DNA of 64,000 nt from Apostichopus japonicus (GCF_037975245.1 NC_092564.1:28442984-28506983), one strand, 5' to 3'; positions 1 through 21,744 are shown, counted from the first letter of the stretch. The notes: generated from the letters alone by a model not told the origin. Program-made: numbers and translations.

Positions 1-54
1 TGGGTGTTAACAGAGACAAAGATGACTGTTAGTGCACCTCTTGATATCACAGTA

Positions 55-206
55 GAACAAATCAATCTAGCCATACTGAGTAATACATGGTTTCAGCAAT
101 AACTGAACAGCAACAAGAACTCAACCTGCAGGTTCACTAGTGAAAGAAAGAACAAATCAAGCTAGCCATACTGAGTAATACATGGTTTCAGCAATAACTG
201 AACAGC
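55..206. repeat. Two-copy direct repeat (57-bp copies)
   Basis: Copies at 55-111 and 150-206 are identical except for one base. Both contain CTAGCCATACTGAGTAATAC and end in AACTGAACAGC. The offset between copies is 95 bp, and the DNA between them is not shared. This is a recent local duplication with no coding signal. Confidence 0.85.
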
Positions 207-1525
207 TCAGTCCAATAGGGAAATTTTTAATAACTGCAAAAAAACAAAACAACAAGAAACATGAGTAGTGATGAGGAGGTTATGGGAGATTGGTTGTGAG
301 AATGTTTTTGTCCATTAGAGATTGAGGGGCACCTTCAGGTTAATGTAGACTCCCAGGACTTTCTTCTTATCAGCCTCTTTTACCCAACACCCGCCCCCCC
401 CCCCCCTGCCTCGCAATTAAAGCAGCTTGGTTTGATAAAAGAAATGTACATTCTATCACAACTTAAGCAAGTCTGCATTGACACAAATTTGTGCCCTGAA
501 CTTCCACTGATAAGTGTGTTGTCAATGGAAGACAATGATAGTGTGCTGTAGCAACACCTGTTGACTGGTGGCAATCCAGCTCTCCATTATGTGATAGTGT
601 CCCTACCAGGTTCCTTTCCTGGATGTCAATTAGATACTCATTAGTTTCTGGTTTCTTATCAATGGCAAAATGATCTCCTTCATGCATTCATGAGGGTGAT
701 CATGTATGTGTGTGTTTGTATATGACACCTGCTTGTAAATCACGAGAACAATAATTGTATCTTGGTTGGATCCCTCACAATCCGTGTCCAAACCTCACAC
801 TTGGTATCTAGACTTCCCTTGGTGATTGTAAGTATAATTCCAAACTTCCAGCTGAGATGATTATCTTACTTAATACTTAGATTCACCGAAGTGAACTTAT
901 TTCTTATGGGGAGGTCAAAGATCATTTGAGGTCAACAGTTTTCAAATTTTGAAATCCATGTGTAAACTTCATATGTGGTACTGTATGAGGGTCTACCTTA
1001 TATGTGAGTACAAGAACCTCTTTTTCTTTCTAGATGGCAAAGGTCAATTTGATGTCAACAGAAGTCACAATCTGAAAAACTTGTTCACAAACATTCCTAA
1101 TTTAAAGCATAAATGAACTTGAAACTTGATGTGTAGGTCCACATCAATGTAGGAATCTTGCTGTTTAACCTTGAAGCAATGCCTCTAACTTCAGGCTATT
1201 TCCTAACTTCGGTGGATTTTGCTGTTTGCCAGTTGAACAAAGTAGGCCAGTATGGCATTTGCAATTCCGAGCGAGTGGACAGTAAGGGGAAAAAAACACA
1301 CCATATGTCAGGTAATAGTTGTCATTCAAAATGTCGGCATGATTTTTGTACCCTGCCGCTGCTGGTCACCAACAAATATCATCGGGCTGCTGCTCTCTTA
1401 AAAGCCTGTACAATAACTGATCTGTGCTGTAACTCTGGAAAATGCCAGTGCAGCAGGAACTTGATTTAAGCCAGTAAAGTTTTGGAATACTTTCAAGTTG
1501 TGTTTCTAGCAAGTGGCTAAATTTG

Positions 1526-1668
1526 TGCGATCTAGGCCCGTAGAAGGCAATAATGGCGAACTTGAACATCTTCTGTGCAGTAAAACCATTATATTGGTGC
1601 AATTCTAGGCCTGCAGAAGGCAATAATGGTAAACTTGAACATCTTCTGTGCAGTGAAACCATTTTATT
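1526..1668. repeat. Two-copy tandem duplication (about 73-bp unit)
   Basis: The units start near 1526 and 1597. They share the words GAAGGCAATAATGG and ACTTGAACATCTTCTGTGCA with a few substitutions. It is a local tandem duplication of non-coding sequence. Confidence 0.8.
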
Positions 1669-2281
1669 TCATCCAGGGCAAATATTTAGTCAGTTTCAGT
1701 TTCCTTTATACCAGTATAAATAACATAAATACAATTTATAAATAGGAGAGTGTGAAAAGTTATGAAACATAACAATAAAATCACAATAACAATAAAAAGA
1801 AAAACGAATAAAGGCAAAAAAAAAAACAATAAAAATTGGTAGTCTGGTTGTCTGATACAGCTCCGTTCAGATGACAAAAAAAAAATCAGCTTTGAAGGTC
1901 GTCCCAGGGATGATGGACTGAGTTGTTCAAATTAACTGCAGATTGCATTATAACTTAATACCCCCAAATATGTGAAAAGATAAATTGGTATTTCCCTCCA
2001 TCACTTTGGAGATACTGAAACAAAACAAAATTAGTGGTAGGTCTTGTGATCCATGTGAAGGTGGGGGGGGGGGGTGGGGGGGTCTTACTGGCATTGTGTT
2101 AGTGTTATATGCACCAAACATACACATCTCTCCTACAGTGTACATATTGGTCATTCTTTGTTAATTTGCTACATTTTTTCAGTCAAACAAATTTGCTGAC
2201 CAAAAAGTAAGACCTGGTTATCTGAGAAAACCAGAAAATAAAAATCATAAAAAGTCGCCCCATTATCAAATTGAATAAGGA

Positions 2282-2319
2282 CAGGAATCACTAAAGCCAT
2301 TGGCTTTCTGGTTCAATCC
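2282..2319 (+). repeat. Dispersed repeat copy, with a second copy at 13663-13698
   Basis: A block beginning AGGAATCACTAA and ending TGGCTTTCTGGTTCAAT occurs here and again at 13663-13698 in the same orientation, with a few differences. The end of this copy (GGTTCAATCC) looks like a polymerase III B box, so it could be the remnant of a tRNA-derived SINE. No A box or tRNA fold is visible, so that part is a guess. Confidence 0.5.
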
Positions 2320-5300
2320 AAACAGCTGTCTGCAACAGCAACTTGTACCGCAAACAATGCTTTGTTCATAAAACATACCAGTCAGACGTAAATACAATAC
2401 ATGCATGGTACATGCATGCTACAAACCAATGTTTATTAAGTTGTTGGCAAAATCGTAGACAAAGATTAATTTTATTCAGCGGCGACCATTGTGCATTGTT
2501 GTTATCACAGACATTGATTATTCTTCTCGCGCTGAGAAAGCTGCTTATTTTTTCTCCTGACGCATGTTCAACACACATTGTTAACATCTGTAGACGTGAT
2601 CTCGACAATCTTGAGCCATTCTTGAGGCCTGGGAACACCAGCTGGTGATGAAATATGGTATTACTTGTAACGTATATCTGGCAAGAAGCATGTTACCCAC
2701 ATGATATCACAGTCTGTAGATAAGAGCCTTTCTGTGAATTTATTATTCTTTTGTAATCGGGAACGAGGATTTTAATTGTTCTCTGATCATCCAAAACAGA
2801 TATTGCTAAAGAGAAGGAGGCAGCAATGAGGTAAAAAATATCTCCAGTAAATCCGTCAACATTTTACATTTAAGGACACATTCTGTGTAGAAAATATTTA
2901 CAGTGTTTTCATCCATGGGACTTGATAAAACGTTCTCAAATTCTTTTTAGCTACAAAAAAAGAACATTATCCTACTGTTACGTTTAGTGTGAAGTACAGC
3001 CTAGCTATTGAATTCTAATGCAAACAGTGCCTTACTTACAGATAGATATTATATGCACAGTCATCTCTCACATTAGCTTCTATCTAGATCACCTGTCATT
3101 AATTGGTTGTTTATTGCTTTGAAAACTGCTATCAAACTTCTTTACTCAAGGAAGTATGCTCTGTATTGTGCTGTAGAGTGTTGGGGGCACTCCTATGTGT
3201 TATGAAGACATGACAAAAGTGATACAACAGGAAAGAATAATTTGTCTTTAATAACTGACAAGAAATAGTGAAAATTCTCACTTATCTACACATAACATGG
3301 TATCAAATATTCACTAATAGTACAATGTTATGAAGACATGACAAAACTGATACATTTTGGTCTCGCCTGAAGACATGAAGTACATGACGACCTGATGGCT
3401 CTGTTCTGTATGTGACAAGACTTCATGTACATTGTAGAATGAAAGCTAAACACTGCTCCTTGTTTAGACACTATATACATATTTGTTTTGTTTATTATCA
3501 CAATGAAATGAGCACATCTTGGATCCCTCCTGCCCCAGAGTAACAATATACAAGTAAAAATGAGGAAAATCGACATGGTCCGAGAAAAAAGAACCCTTGT
3601 GTGCAATACTTGACTTCTTTTGTTCGCTGTCTACATGAATCATCTATCAATACACGCAGATCAGATCTCCTGCAAGTAGCACCATAGTTACAGAACATGT
3701 GTGCACTGGATATGCATGTTTACCAGAGCAGATAACCTGATATTATTTTTTAATCCCCTTCCTGCTGATCCACAAAGTGCACAACCTCATACATATCCAC
3801 CGCAGACTCTCGGCAGTAATGACCCTACACTAAAACCAAAGAATCTGCTGCCAGTGTTGTTAATGCAGAGGTGGCTTTTGTTCACTGCTTAAGACAATAA
3901 CTGTTGAGCGATATCGTCCACACATCCTGCAAGCCATCAAACAAGTCTTACACAGGAAAACCACTGCTTCCTCACTACTCGCCTACTACCTGATTATATG
4001 TTCAAACATATAACACAGATTCCTATTACAGGCCCTTCAAGTTTGTTAGTTTTCCCACGCTACTATGTAAAAGTGATTATTGACCCAAAAGTGACTCTTT
4101 GTATGGTTTGTTTGGTCAGTGATAGATGTAATGTAAACCATGGTTTTGTTTTATTTATATCTCAAAGTTGGTGTATATTGTATAATAGGTTTTTGTGAAG
4201 ATTTGTGTGGATTCCATTCCCCAACTTTTAGTCTCATTTGCACAGTTAGGAAAAGGTATTGTCCTAGCAAAGCAATAAGTGAGTTCATTGGTGGGGGGTG
4301 GGGGCGTGGAGGTTCCTCTCGCTATTTTAACCAATTTTGTAAAGCAATTTTATAAAGCGCAACTGGTTTGTAATTTGAAACAATTCACTTCCAAGTTTAA
4401 ATCAAGATGAGACCCATGTGTGTTTTTTTGTTATTAAGTGCATATATAGAGATGGAGATGGTAAATATCGTCGTTCGTAAATCCCCAAACCGATATGTTT
4501 TGGGGATTATAAGGCATACAGTACTCCAAGAACTGGTTGCAATTTGAATGGTCTCTGTTTAACTACTGTGTGTGTCTGCGTATCTTGATTGTTGAATCGA
4601 ATTGCAAAACAAATGGGATGCATTGAATAATGTAATAATCTGGAATGTAACAGGCGTTCATATTCCTTTACACTTTTTTATACAAGTGTGATATAGAAAG
4701 TGATCGATGTAAAAGTTACAGTGCCTGACTATTTCGATGCTAGCAGGATCTTCTTCTAACTGAAATGAAAACAAATGACTATAACAACACATTAATAGAC
4801 ACAGATGGATAGACAGTTAAACTGACACAGATGGACATGCAGCTAACAGTTTATTCTCTCTGTGTCTAGAAATTATCTTGTATAGCTACAGTCAAGCGCA
4901 GTCAAGTGTGAAAAGGAAGTTGAAAAGTTCGCAGAACATTCCAGTCTTTCTGAAACTAGTTGAAAGTGAAAATGTTGACCTCGCTATTTAAAAGTGTGTG
5001 GCGTTAATGTACAAAACACAAGGTGTCAAAACCATGTAACATACAGATGGGCCAATTGTGCCATGCAACCCACAAGCCAATTATATGAGGTCCATGAGTA
5101 GGCTTTCAAAACTGTACTAATGTGGCCAGGAGAATCTTTATCCACAGCAAGGGAGGACATGAAATACAGTACATATACATGTATGGTATGAGAAGTTTGC
5201 ATATATTGTTGTAATAAGATATTTTGATATAATGGATCTAGACTAAGTGTAGAATTTTCTGATCTTTTAATTTCCCTTATCATATCATGTGTTAATTTTT

Positions 5301-7167
5301 GTCATGAGAGTTAGCACAACAGTCATGAGCAGCTTCATGAACTTAACACAACAGGAGGTCAAAAGGTCAAGTGAGAGATGTGCCAGCACTCGCACATAGT
5401 TATGCAGTAAACAGACTAGTACACTACTTTGCAACAAACAAGTATGTACGTTACTTTATCAAATATTAAATATATGCAAACAAATTGCGGCATTAATTTT
5501 GTAACATATTGATCATGCGACAACCCTCGATGAATTTCTGCTGTGGAGAGTCGATTAATTGAAAGAATTCGTTTGCAAAAGGGGACTGAAAGTTTCAGGA
5601 TGAAAAGATGAACTGGCCCCTTTAGCTGCTGACGATGAATGGGTCTACCTGAACTACCAAGCACTGCAAAACAAAGGCAAACACCAGCAGTACAAAGACA
5701 TCAAAGGAGTTCAGGTCCTAGGTCCAACAGGGTTAAGTGACTGGTGAAATAAAAAGGACTGTAGTGAGGAACTGGCCACCATGAATGTATTTCCACATTG
5801 CTGACTACCGTACCAACATCCACAACGTTGGGCTTTGGACATGTCTACTGACTGGCTACAAAGAGGGAAAGGCGTACAGCTACATAGAGTCTGGCTGGCT
5901 GAAGGAAGTTTCCTACCATGATAGCACTTACACCCCCTTGAAGGCCACTTGCATACCATCGCAACATCTAAGGAATGTTCCCGGTCAGGGTGGGTTTAAC
6001 GTCAGTCGTTGTTTTTCGATTGTTTCGGAATCTACAAGTAAAAACAAAAATTCACCAAACGAGAATAAATACTTTTAACTCTTCACAACCCCACCGGCCA
6101 TAGTGGTACAGAGTACACATTGTACTTGATGTAAACAAAATATACTCTCACTTGACCTGACCTCAATTGACCTTCCCACTTGCGCCGTTTGAGTTCATGA
6201 AAATGGTGCCTTCTTAACGTGTTTGCTTGCGGCACATATCAATTTTGCGCCCACCTCTGATTAACTAAATACCTCCCTGGATAACTTAGGTAGATCTATG
6301 TGGTTGTTAATTGTTTATCAAATCCAATACGGAGACAGTCTGTATACCCAGAGATTCATTGTCGGCTGTTATTGTTGCAAATTTGTAAATCTTTGAAGTT
6401 TAATGGTTAGTTTACAGCTATCCTGGTGTGATTTGGATGGATTTACATCTGAAAGACTGCTTACTGTATTAGTCCTTGTTATGATTGATTGTAGTACCAT
6501 TTAGGTTGTGGGTGCCAAATTCAGTACACGGTGTAGATTAAACAGAAGATTGGAAGGGAATTTATTGTTCACATCTTGTGTAGCAGTTTTGACGGCTTTA
6601 GAGCTTTGACTTTTTGAAGCTATATCATTCCTGTGTGCTAAACTGCTATACACCATTGTATGTGCATCAAAGAAATGTGCTCATTTGTTTGCATTGCACT
6701 TTGCTATGTGATACTGGATAAATGATTCTGTGGAAATGCAGAAACAGAGAGGTTGAGTACATTCTGAAGGAAAAGTCACAGCTTGTTGATTAGTGTTGTG
6801 TGTAGTACCAGCAACTTTCTGTTTGATATGTGTAACTACAACCATTGTAAAAGACATATGTGACTATAGACATTGTACAAAATCCCTTCTCAGTCATAAA
6901 ATATGCTAATGAAAATTGTTGAATTGTAATAATAATGAGCAAGGTTCTTTGTGTAAGCTACTGTGTGTCATCTAACAGAGTATGTACAGGAATATCCTGG
7001 TGGCTGAAATTCATTGTTTAACAAAATTGCTTGCAAACTTTTCTGCATCTTTAGGTCAAAATGATGTCATAATAACATTCCATATCGTGGAACATACAAA
7101 GGTTCTGTGCACTATTGTATATGATATAGTAAATATATATTTTCTTTATATTCATTTCTCTCAATAG

Positions 7168-15251
<8,084 letters not shown>

Positions 15252-15807
15252 GAACACCATGGTAAGTTATTGAACAGCAACGTTGAGGTTTGTTAATAAT
15301 GTTATTCACCCTAAAATACAGAAAATACTAATGATTCTACACAATGTAATAAGTAGTGATAGTTTTGTGCAAGATGTGTAGGCATGGTTGCTTACTTTCA
15401 TCATGGACTGAAACCTGATTGAGTATCATGCAACACCAGAGTGCAACTGGTCAAAGTAAGACCACAACCTGCTTGCTCTGGACACCTAGTGAATGTGAAT
15501 ATAACTTAACCATGAGGTGGTTACTGTCATCATTATAAGTTTGATTAACTACAATCATGCTGTGAACAAATTATTGTTCTTAAGCAAAACCAATTGGAGA
15601 CTTTTGTAACTGCCTAAAATTAGTATTTGAACTCCAAGGTTCTCAATGATGTTGTTTTGAAATTTGTTTGTTTTACTAAAAGTCCCTTATGCAATCCTAA
15701 CCACCCTCTTCACATACTGATATGCATCTTGAGGTGTTGGTCGACAGCCAGTTAGATGTCGTTATGGATTCTTATAAGAGCAGTCTCTGTAGAATGATAT
15801 CTTAGAT

Positions 15808-15940
15808 GCATCTAAAAGATCTAGGAAAACCATCGCATCAGAGCCAGCTGCATCTAAAAGATCTAAGAAAACCATCGCATCAAGGCCAGCTGCATCTAAA
15901 AGATCTAAGAAAACCATCGCATCAGGGCCAGATGCATCTT
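15808..15940. repeat. 42-bp tandem repeat, three copies
   Basis: Units start at 15808, 15850 and 15892 with GCATCTAAAAGATCTAAGAA and contain ACCATCGCATCA. A partial fourth copy starts at 15934 (GCATCTT). It lies between the Smad2/3 stop codon and the LINE fragment. Confidence 0.92.
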
Positions 15941-15994
15941 GACACTTTACATCATGGTGCTTAACAAACTAGCCAGGGACAATGATAAAGTGTC

Positions 15995-16600
15995 TCAAGA
16001 AGTTGTGAAAATTCTGTCCTGAACAAATTCACTCATCAGCTCATTCTTCCGTGATGGTGGTGGGCAGTAGAGGGTGATCAGTCTAAGTGAGGATGATCCA
16101 ACAAAGTCATCCACGTATTCAAACGGTTTGAGACTTTGTGTTTCACTTAGGCTCACATTGAATCTTTTGTGTACTATTAGACAAATGCCGCCACCTCTTT
16201 GGTTGTTTAAGCGATGACCATAGTACAAATCAAAGTGTGGCAAGTAATTATTAATGTCAGCGAGAAGAATATTGTCCCGAATATCTCCGCAAAGCCAGGA
16301 TTCTGTCATCGCCAGGATCTGGCAATCAGCATTGATGATCAGATCACCAACAGAAGTGGTCTTATTTTTGATAGAACGATCATGCCATGATGCTAGACAA
16401 ACTTTTGGAAAGCCTTTAGTTTTTGGGGGCTGTTTTGGCCATGATTTTAGCAGCTGGCAATCCAACAAGATAGGAAGCATCTGCTGACGATGTTTCTCAT
16501 AAGAATTGATCCATTGGGTTTTATTTGGATTTTTGGTCGTTTTGGGCAATCGGATGACCGTTAAATTTGAGCCCTGCATATGCTGTAGTGGTAGCAGCAC
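15995..16600 (-). pseudogene. Non-LTR retrotransposon (CR1-like) endonuclease-domain fragment
   Basis: An open frame of about 200 residues on the minus strand. From about residue 75 it reads CLASWHDRSIKNKTTSVGDL, then LAMTESWLCGD, DINNYLPHFDLYYGHR and NQRGGGICLIV. This is the start of an apurinic-endonuclease domain as in CR1/L2-type LINEs: NxRSIxNK, the catalytic TExWL Glu and the RxGGGxxI strand. The normal Asn of the N(V/A)RS motif reads His-Asp here. The frame stops after the segment reading LYCPPPSR, and no reverse transcriptase follows toward lower coordinates. The copy is therefore 3'-incomplete, unlike typical 5'-truncated LINEs, and must be dead. It is antisense to Smad2/3 and lies in its 3' flank or 3'UTR intron. 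Confidence 0.82.
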
Positions 16601-16692
16601 AACAGTATGTCCTCAAACAAACTGCCTCAATTGTGTAAGGGCCTGTCTGATGATCACTAAAATGTTTCTTTTCTTTCTGTCTGGTTTTACAG

Positions 16693-16960
16693 GTAGAGAT
16701 ACCAAAGTTTGGTGACGATTGCACCGAAACAGTAAGACTATATCGATAGGAGCAGCTCACAATTACTTTCCTTAGACTTTTCTGGGATTTTTGTTGTTTT
16801 TTTTCCCCGTTTTTTTTTTCTTTGTTTTTTGACGCTTTTCGTAGTTGGCTCTCTCCTCTATCACAGCCAATGGTACGAGACCTTCTTGGTGAGTGTAAAT
16901 TCTACTTTCTCTTTGGATAACTTCTTCCATCATATTGGCATCATGAATGACAAAATAAAA
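16693..16960 (+). other. Candidate Smad2/3 3'UTR exon and polyadenylation signals
   Basis: Begins after the acceptor at 16692. AATAAA occurs at 16954-16959 and another within GTTAAATAAAAA at about 16974-16981. A second GT-rich donor (CTTG|GTGAGT at 16888/16889) leaves open further splicing. No coding potential is seen. The end of the transcript is not determined by sequence alone. Confidence 0.35.
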
Positions 16961-19900
16961 TAATCATGAATCGTTAAATAAAAATATTAACAAAGGAAAA
17001 GGTAAGAAAGGAAGAACTTTTGAGACGAGATTATACAAAATTGATCTGAAATGAAATATTTTGGTATTAAAAAGAGCATTCTTTAGAACTTTTATTGTTT
17101 CAACTTTTCAAAGCTTTTTTTGTAAACTTGTACATTTTTTATACATCTCAAAGCAGTCTCATGGTGATGTTATTGTGTAAAATGAAATGCAGACAAACAT
17201 TGGAACAGTTGTGAGAAACCGTTCATCTGTATTGAGAAAGTGTAGCGTTTTTGTTGTTGTTAAGCTTTAGTGAATGGGAGGGAGTCATTTCAATTTTATC
17301 ACAGACAAACTTAGCTACTTCACTGCTGTGTCAACGTAAAATCTACGATTATGCGAATCAAACCAATTTTTTCTGTACCATTCATACTTGTTAAATACAT
17401 ATAAACATAGATTCTGGTCAGTGTCTATAGATTTTCTATGTGAATGTATGATTTGAAATACTCAAAAACTTTGAGTCTTTGAGGACTTCGATTCATTCAG
17501 TATTTCACAGGGTCATTGAGAACTTTTGATGATCCAAATATTTCAGGTGAGATTTTTAGACAGTATCGAAGAGATTGAAGAATTAGGGTCGTCTGTGTCT
17601 GAGAATGAGACTCTCGACAAAAAATATATATTTTTGAGTATTTTGGTGAGTTGATATCTATGTCGTCAGGGTCAAATGATGAGGTTTCTTTGAAAGGTCC
17701 CCCCTCTTGCCGCCCTCTCACACCCCTCCACCCTCCTGTCTTTTTGTGTTTCTCTCTCGCAGAGATTTCTATGTGCTCATATTCAAAGTTTGTAAATTCT
17801 CTGTGTTTGGTTCTCTGTGTTTGGTTTAAAGCTGCCCATAAGTACTGCTATAAATTGATTTTTAACTGGTACCATTTCCCCCAATTTTTGAAGGAGAGGG
17901 GGAAGGGGAGGGGGAGGAAGAGCTGTTTAAAATGTGATATATTGACAGTTTACAAAGCAAAACATATTTAACAATAATCAGTTCATCGCAGGGGAGCATA
18001 CCCTCGGTTAGTACCCTCGTCTTTATCAAGAAAAACTTGAATTTAAAGAGAAGTGATATCGAACAAATTCAAAACGGACATGATTTGTTTATCAAAATGG
18101 AGGTGATGATGTTGATCTTAAAAATAAGTTATAATTTTGTGAGGGATCAATGGAGGATAGGACATCGTCCATGATGCTATTATTAATATGTACGTCATCC
18201 ACTGTTGTATCACTTATATATTGAGGCACATACAAATCCTTCTTCTCATGAGGTATCTTGTTTGTAGTCATTCATGAAACAAAATATTTAATGATGATAC
18301 ATCATGATAATTTGTTACTTCAATGCATTGACTTTATGAGATTTCATTTCTTTCTTTCTTCTATTGTTTTTTCGTGGTTCATCTTTGTCGAGTGTTTCTC
18401 TGTACATTGTGACATTTCTACATTCTTATTGTTTGTGTGTATGAATTGGTTTATGCGTCAGGGAGGACTGGAATCTTATATTCTTGGATGAGGAGGATTT
18501 TGTCATGTATTTTACTTCTTTTATATGTTTTTTGTTGTAGTTAATGTATCGATGTTGTGACTGCTTCTTTATATAAGAAGTACGATGGACAGATTTAGCA
18601 AATTGTACCACTTTATAAAAAACAACACAAGCTGTGAAATCTCATCTAATGTTGTATTGAAGTTAAAATGAAAACTAACAACAGTATATTCATTCTTGTG
18701 TAGCCACAAGGACACAATGATCCTATTCTGGTTGAATATGTATTGGTATTGTTTGCTTTATGTGATTTCATCTGTGTCATCTGCCTGCTTTAAGAAGATT
18801 TTACATTAGAGAGTGTTAAGATGCTGTCTAAATTATTCATTAATATGCAGACAGTCCTAGACCTCATTATGAGTCGTCCCCACCCACAAAAGGCCGGGTA
18901 CATCATGTTCGCATGAGGAACAAAATGGCACTTGATAGATATCCCCACCCCCCCCCCAACTCTCTCTCACTATTGTATTTTCTCTCATTCTGTCATATTT
19001 TAGTCAAATGTACTTTACTGCCATCAAAATTATTAAGTTGTAATGATATAATTCTTTTTTTCATTTTTGTAGCCATTTAAATATAAATTAATCATATTCA
19101 TCACAAACATTATAATTTCACGAGGCATAAAGAGCAGTTTGTTATGTAGCAAACATTAGTGATACAGTAACACCCCTATCTTCATTTTACCCCCTCCTCC
19201 CCCACCCAAGGGCCTTTGTATGACTGCCTAAATGAGGTTTGAGACAGTCCAACATATGCAGCTGAGTAACTTCTATAGACGCTAACATTAATACATTTGG
19301 TTTATTTTGGATATTTCTATGAATGGGTAATTATGTATCATAACACAGCAAATCTATGTAGTTTGGATGATAAGTAACATGTTTTATTATTGGGGGAGGA
19401 TTTTGGAAATTGCTTTTAACCTTTTCCCTTTTTTTTTTTCTTTTTTTTTTGCAAAGAAAAAAGTCTTTAATGAGTACATTTTTGTCACAGTAATTGTTAA
19501 GTGCAGATGAATGGAACAAAACGAAACAGAATTCCTGAGCCAATGGTTATATCATATTTGATGAGTAATTTTAAAGATGAGCTTGATGTGTGGTATAAAT
19601 CCATGATTGGATCAAATGACATATAGCAATTAGTGATCTTAATTGTATCATGTGATCCATAGCCCCTCCTTTGTTCTTGATAGCATCTTGAGTCTCTCTC
19701 ATCTTGAGATTCATGAAAATGTTGATTGCATCCTGTCCCTATATCTGAGGACCATGATTGCAATATGTGATCCATAGCCATCAGGTGACCTTGATAGCAT
19801 CATGTGACCTATACCTTCATGAAAACCTTGATCGCATCATGGTCCCATGGCCCATCTGATTATCTTTGAAAGCATGGTGCAACCCGTATCTATATGATGA

Positions 19901-20100
19901 TGTTTATAGCATTTTTAAGTTCATTTGACAGGTTCATGATGAGCTCTGCGGTGTACTTCCATTTTCAATGATGTATGTTGTGATATCGTGGGTGGGTTTC
20001 AATTGTGGCCCATTTGCATGATTAGTGGTGCCCTTATTGGTAGGCAGTGATTATGCCAAAATTATACCCTATGTCATGATTGAATCTTAGTATGTGATTT
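16961..20100. other. Intergenic, no recognised gene
   Basis: AT-rich sequence with poly-C and poly-T runs. A degenerate duplication at about 19640-19870 repeats ATGTGATCCATAGCC, TTGATAGCATC and TTCATGAAAA at an offset of roughly 110 bp. Open frames here have no recognisable domain. Confidence 0.6.
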
Positions 20101-20109
20101 GAAGCTGGT

Positions 20110-20576
20110 CCCAGCTATGTACCCATTAGTAGCCAGTTTACACAGCTATACGCAGTAGTAGCCAGTTTACACAGCTTTACCCGGCAGTAGCTAGTTTACA
20201 CAGCTATTCCTAGTAGTAGCCAGTTAACACAGCAATACCCAGTAGTAGCCAGTTTACACAGCTTTACCCGGCAGTAGCTAGTTTACACAGCTATACCCAG
20301 CAGTAGCTAGTTTACACAGCTATTCCTAGTAATAGCTAGTTTACACAGCTATACCCATCAATAGCAGTTTTCACAGCTATACCCAGTCATAGCCAGTTTA
20401 CACAGCTATACCCAGCAGTAGCCAGTTTACACAGCTATACCCATCAATAGCAGTTTTCACAGCTATACCCAGTCATAGCCAGTTTACACAGCTATACCCA
20501 GCAGTAGCCAGTTTACACAGTTATACTCATCAATAGCAGTTTTCACAGCTATACCCAGTCATAGCCAGTTTACACT
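20110..20576. repeat. About 29-bp minisatellite, roughly 15 units
   Basis: The unit is AGCCAGTTTACACAGCTATA followed by CCCAGCAGT, with variants AGCTAG and TATTCCTAGT. In the second half, a longer block of about 88 bp (including CCCATCAATAGCAGTTTTCA) repeats two to three times, giving a higher-order period. It is non-coding and probably intergenic. Confidence 0.92.
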
Positions 20577-21744
20577 TTAGTGCTATGAATCTAGTGACAT
20601 GGAGTAAGTAATTTAGTGCTTATCTCACATGGAATCTGTCATTGTTAACTGCTTCTGGTTGCTTATTGGAATCAATCTAATTTGTGTTTAATCTTTCACT
20701 GATGTTTGATTTATATTCGTTCACATCACTGTTTGATTTTTGCAGTCCAATGACGACACACTTTGGGTTTATATTCCATTAGTGTTGGATATCACTCCTT
20801 TGCAAGGAAAGTTTGAGGCAGAGAGAGGAGAAGGGGGTATTGGGCTAAGTCGAACTGGTTTGTTCATTCATTGAATGTAAATTGCAGGATTGACTTCAGA
20901 AGTCAATTTAAAGCGATCAAAATTCTTTGGAATTCTCTTTGGATACTGTTCATGTGAGCACAGCAATTACATTCCTAAGTTGTAATATTGATTTGATTTA
21001 CCATTACCTGGCTCATACACCTGTTATGTTCTCACTGAATTAACTTGTCACAGATTAGCTCATACCAGCAGGTTGACCATTCAAAGGGGGTTCCTTGTTT
21101 TCTTCCCCTGTTATAAAGCATTTTTTTTGTAAATTTTACAAATTTTTGACATTCATTCACTTCTTTCAGTAGTCTAAAGCCACTCTACTATTTCATCTAC
21201 TTTGCAGATATTACCTCATTGTGACAATTTCTGATTGATTTTCTCATTTATTTTTAGTTCTTTTATGCTTATATGCTTTATAGTCAAGAGGTATATGTAT
21301 AACCCCCCCTTTCCCTCCACACACACATATACACACACAAACCAGTCCATACATAATAACTGAATGCATACAGTTGAAAAGCATAAAATGGGTCTACAGA
21401 ATGGTTTTCTTCAAAGTTGGATTTGGTGTAATGCTTGGTTTTGGGTAATCGGTGGTCAATCAATTTTCAGGGTTGGTTTGTAGAGGGTTCATACTGAAAA
21501 TGGTCACAACTTTAAATAACTTTTGGTATGGCTTCTGTAAATCATAAGCAGCAGGATTCATTGCTTAAACGTGGATGACCTGTTTTGGGAGAGTTTTGGG
21601 GTTTTATTTATGTCATTTTTTGGGACAAACCTAGGTATTTGTGGTTACCTTTTAGAGTTGGAATAATAAAAATGATATTTGGCAAATCCTTCTGACTATC
21701 CTTGAATTTAATGAATTTTGGTCAAGTACTAAATGCCAGATCAG
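20577..21744. other. Intergenic, no recognised gene
   Basis: Ordinary AT-rich sequence with a short CA-rich run near 21318-21340. No exon-like reading frame or mobile element end was seen. Confidence 0.6.

Larger units (their letters stand above)
1..7167. other. Non-coding stretch upstream of the first visible Smad2/3 exon (probable intron)
   Basis: I find no exon of a known family here. Because the exon at 7168 begins in the middle of a codon in the Smad linker, the sequence just before it must be intron. The MH1-domain exons of the gene are either beyond the left edge or too short or divergent to recognise. Short open frames (for example 2343-2648 and 5785-6078) have no recognisable domain. 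Contents are AT-rich sequence, poly-G/C runs near 391-406 and 2062-2081, and the direct repeats listed separately. Confidence 0.6.
15262..16692 (+). other. Probable 3'UTR intron of Smad2/3
   Basis: Ten bases after the stop codon is a strong donor (CATG|GTAAGTTA at 15261/15262). The best acceptor downstream is a pyrimidine tract ending TCTGTCTGGTTTTACAG at 16692. A junction so close behind the stop would not be expected to trigger nonsense-mediated decay. The intron would hold the 42-bp repeat array and the antisense LINE fragment. This rests on splice-site quality only; the alternative is an unspliced 3'UTR running on from 15252. Confidence 0.5.

Noticed and set aside
2282-2319. tRNA gene suggested by GGTTCAATCC
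   Set aside because: Only a B-box-like word. No A box, no cloverleaf stem and no terminator were found.
5711-6078. Overlapping open frames on both strands as a possible gene or transposon fragment
   Set aside because: Higher-complexity sequence but no motif I can name and no splice or terminal-repeat support.
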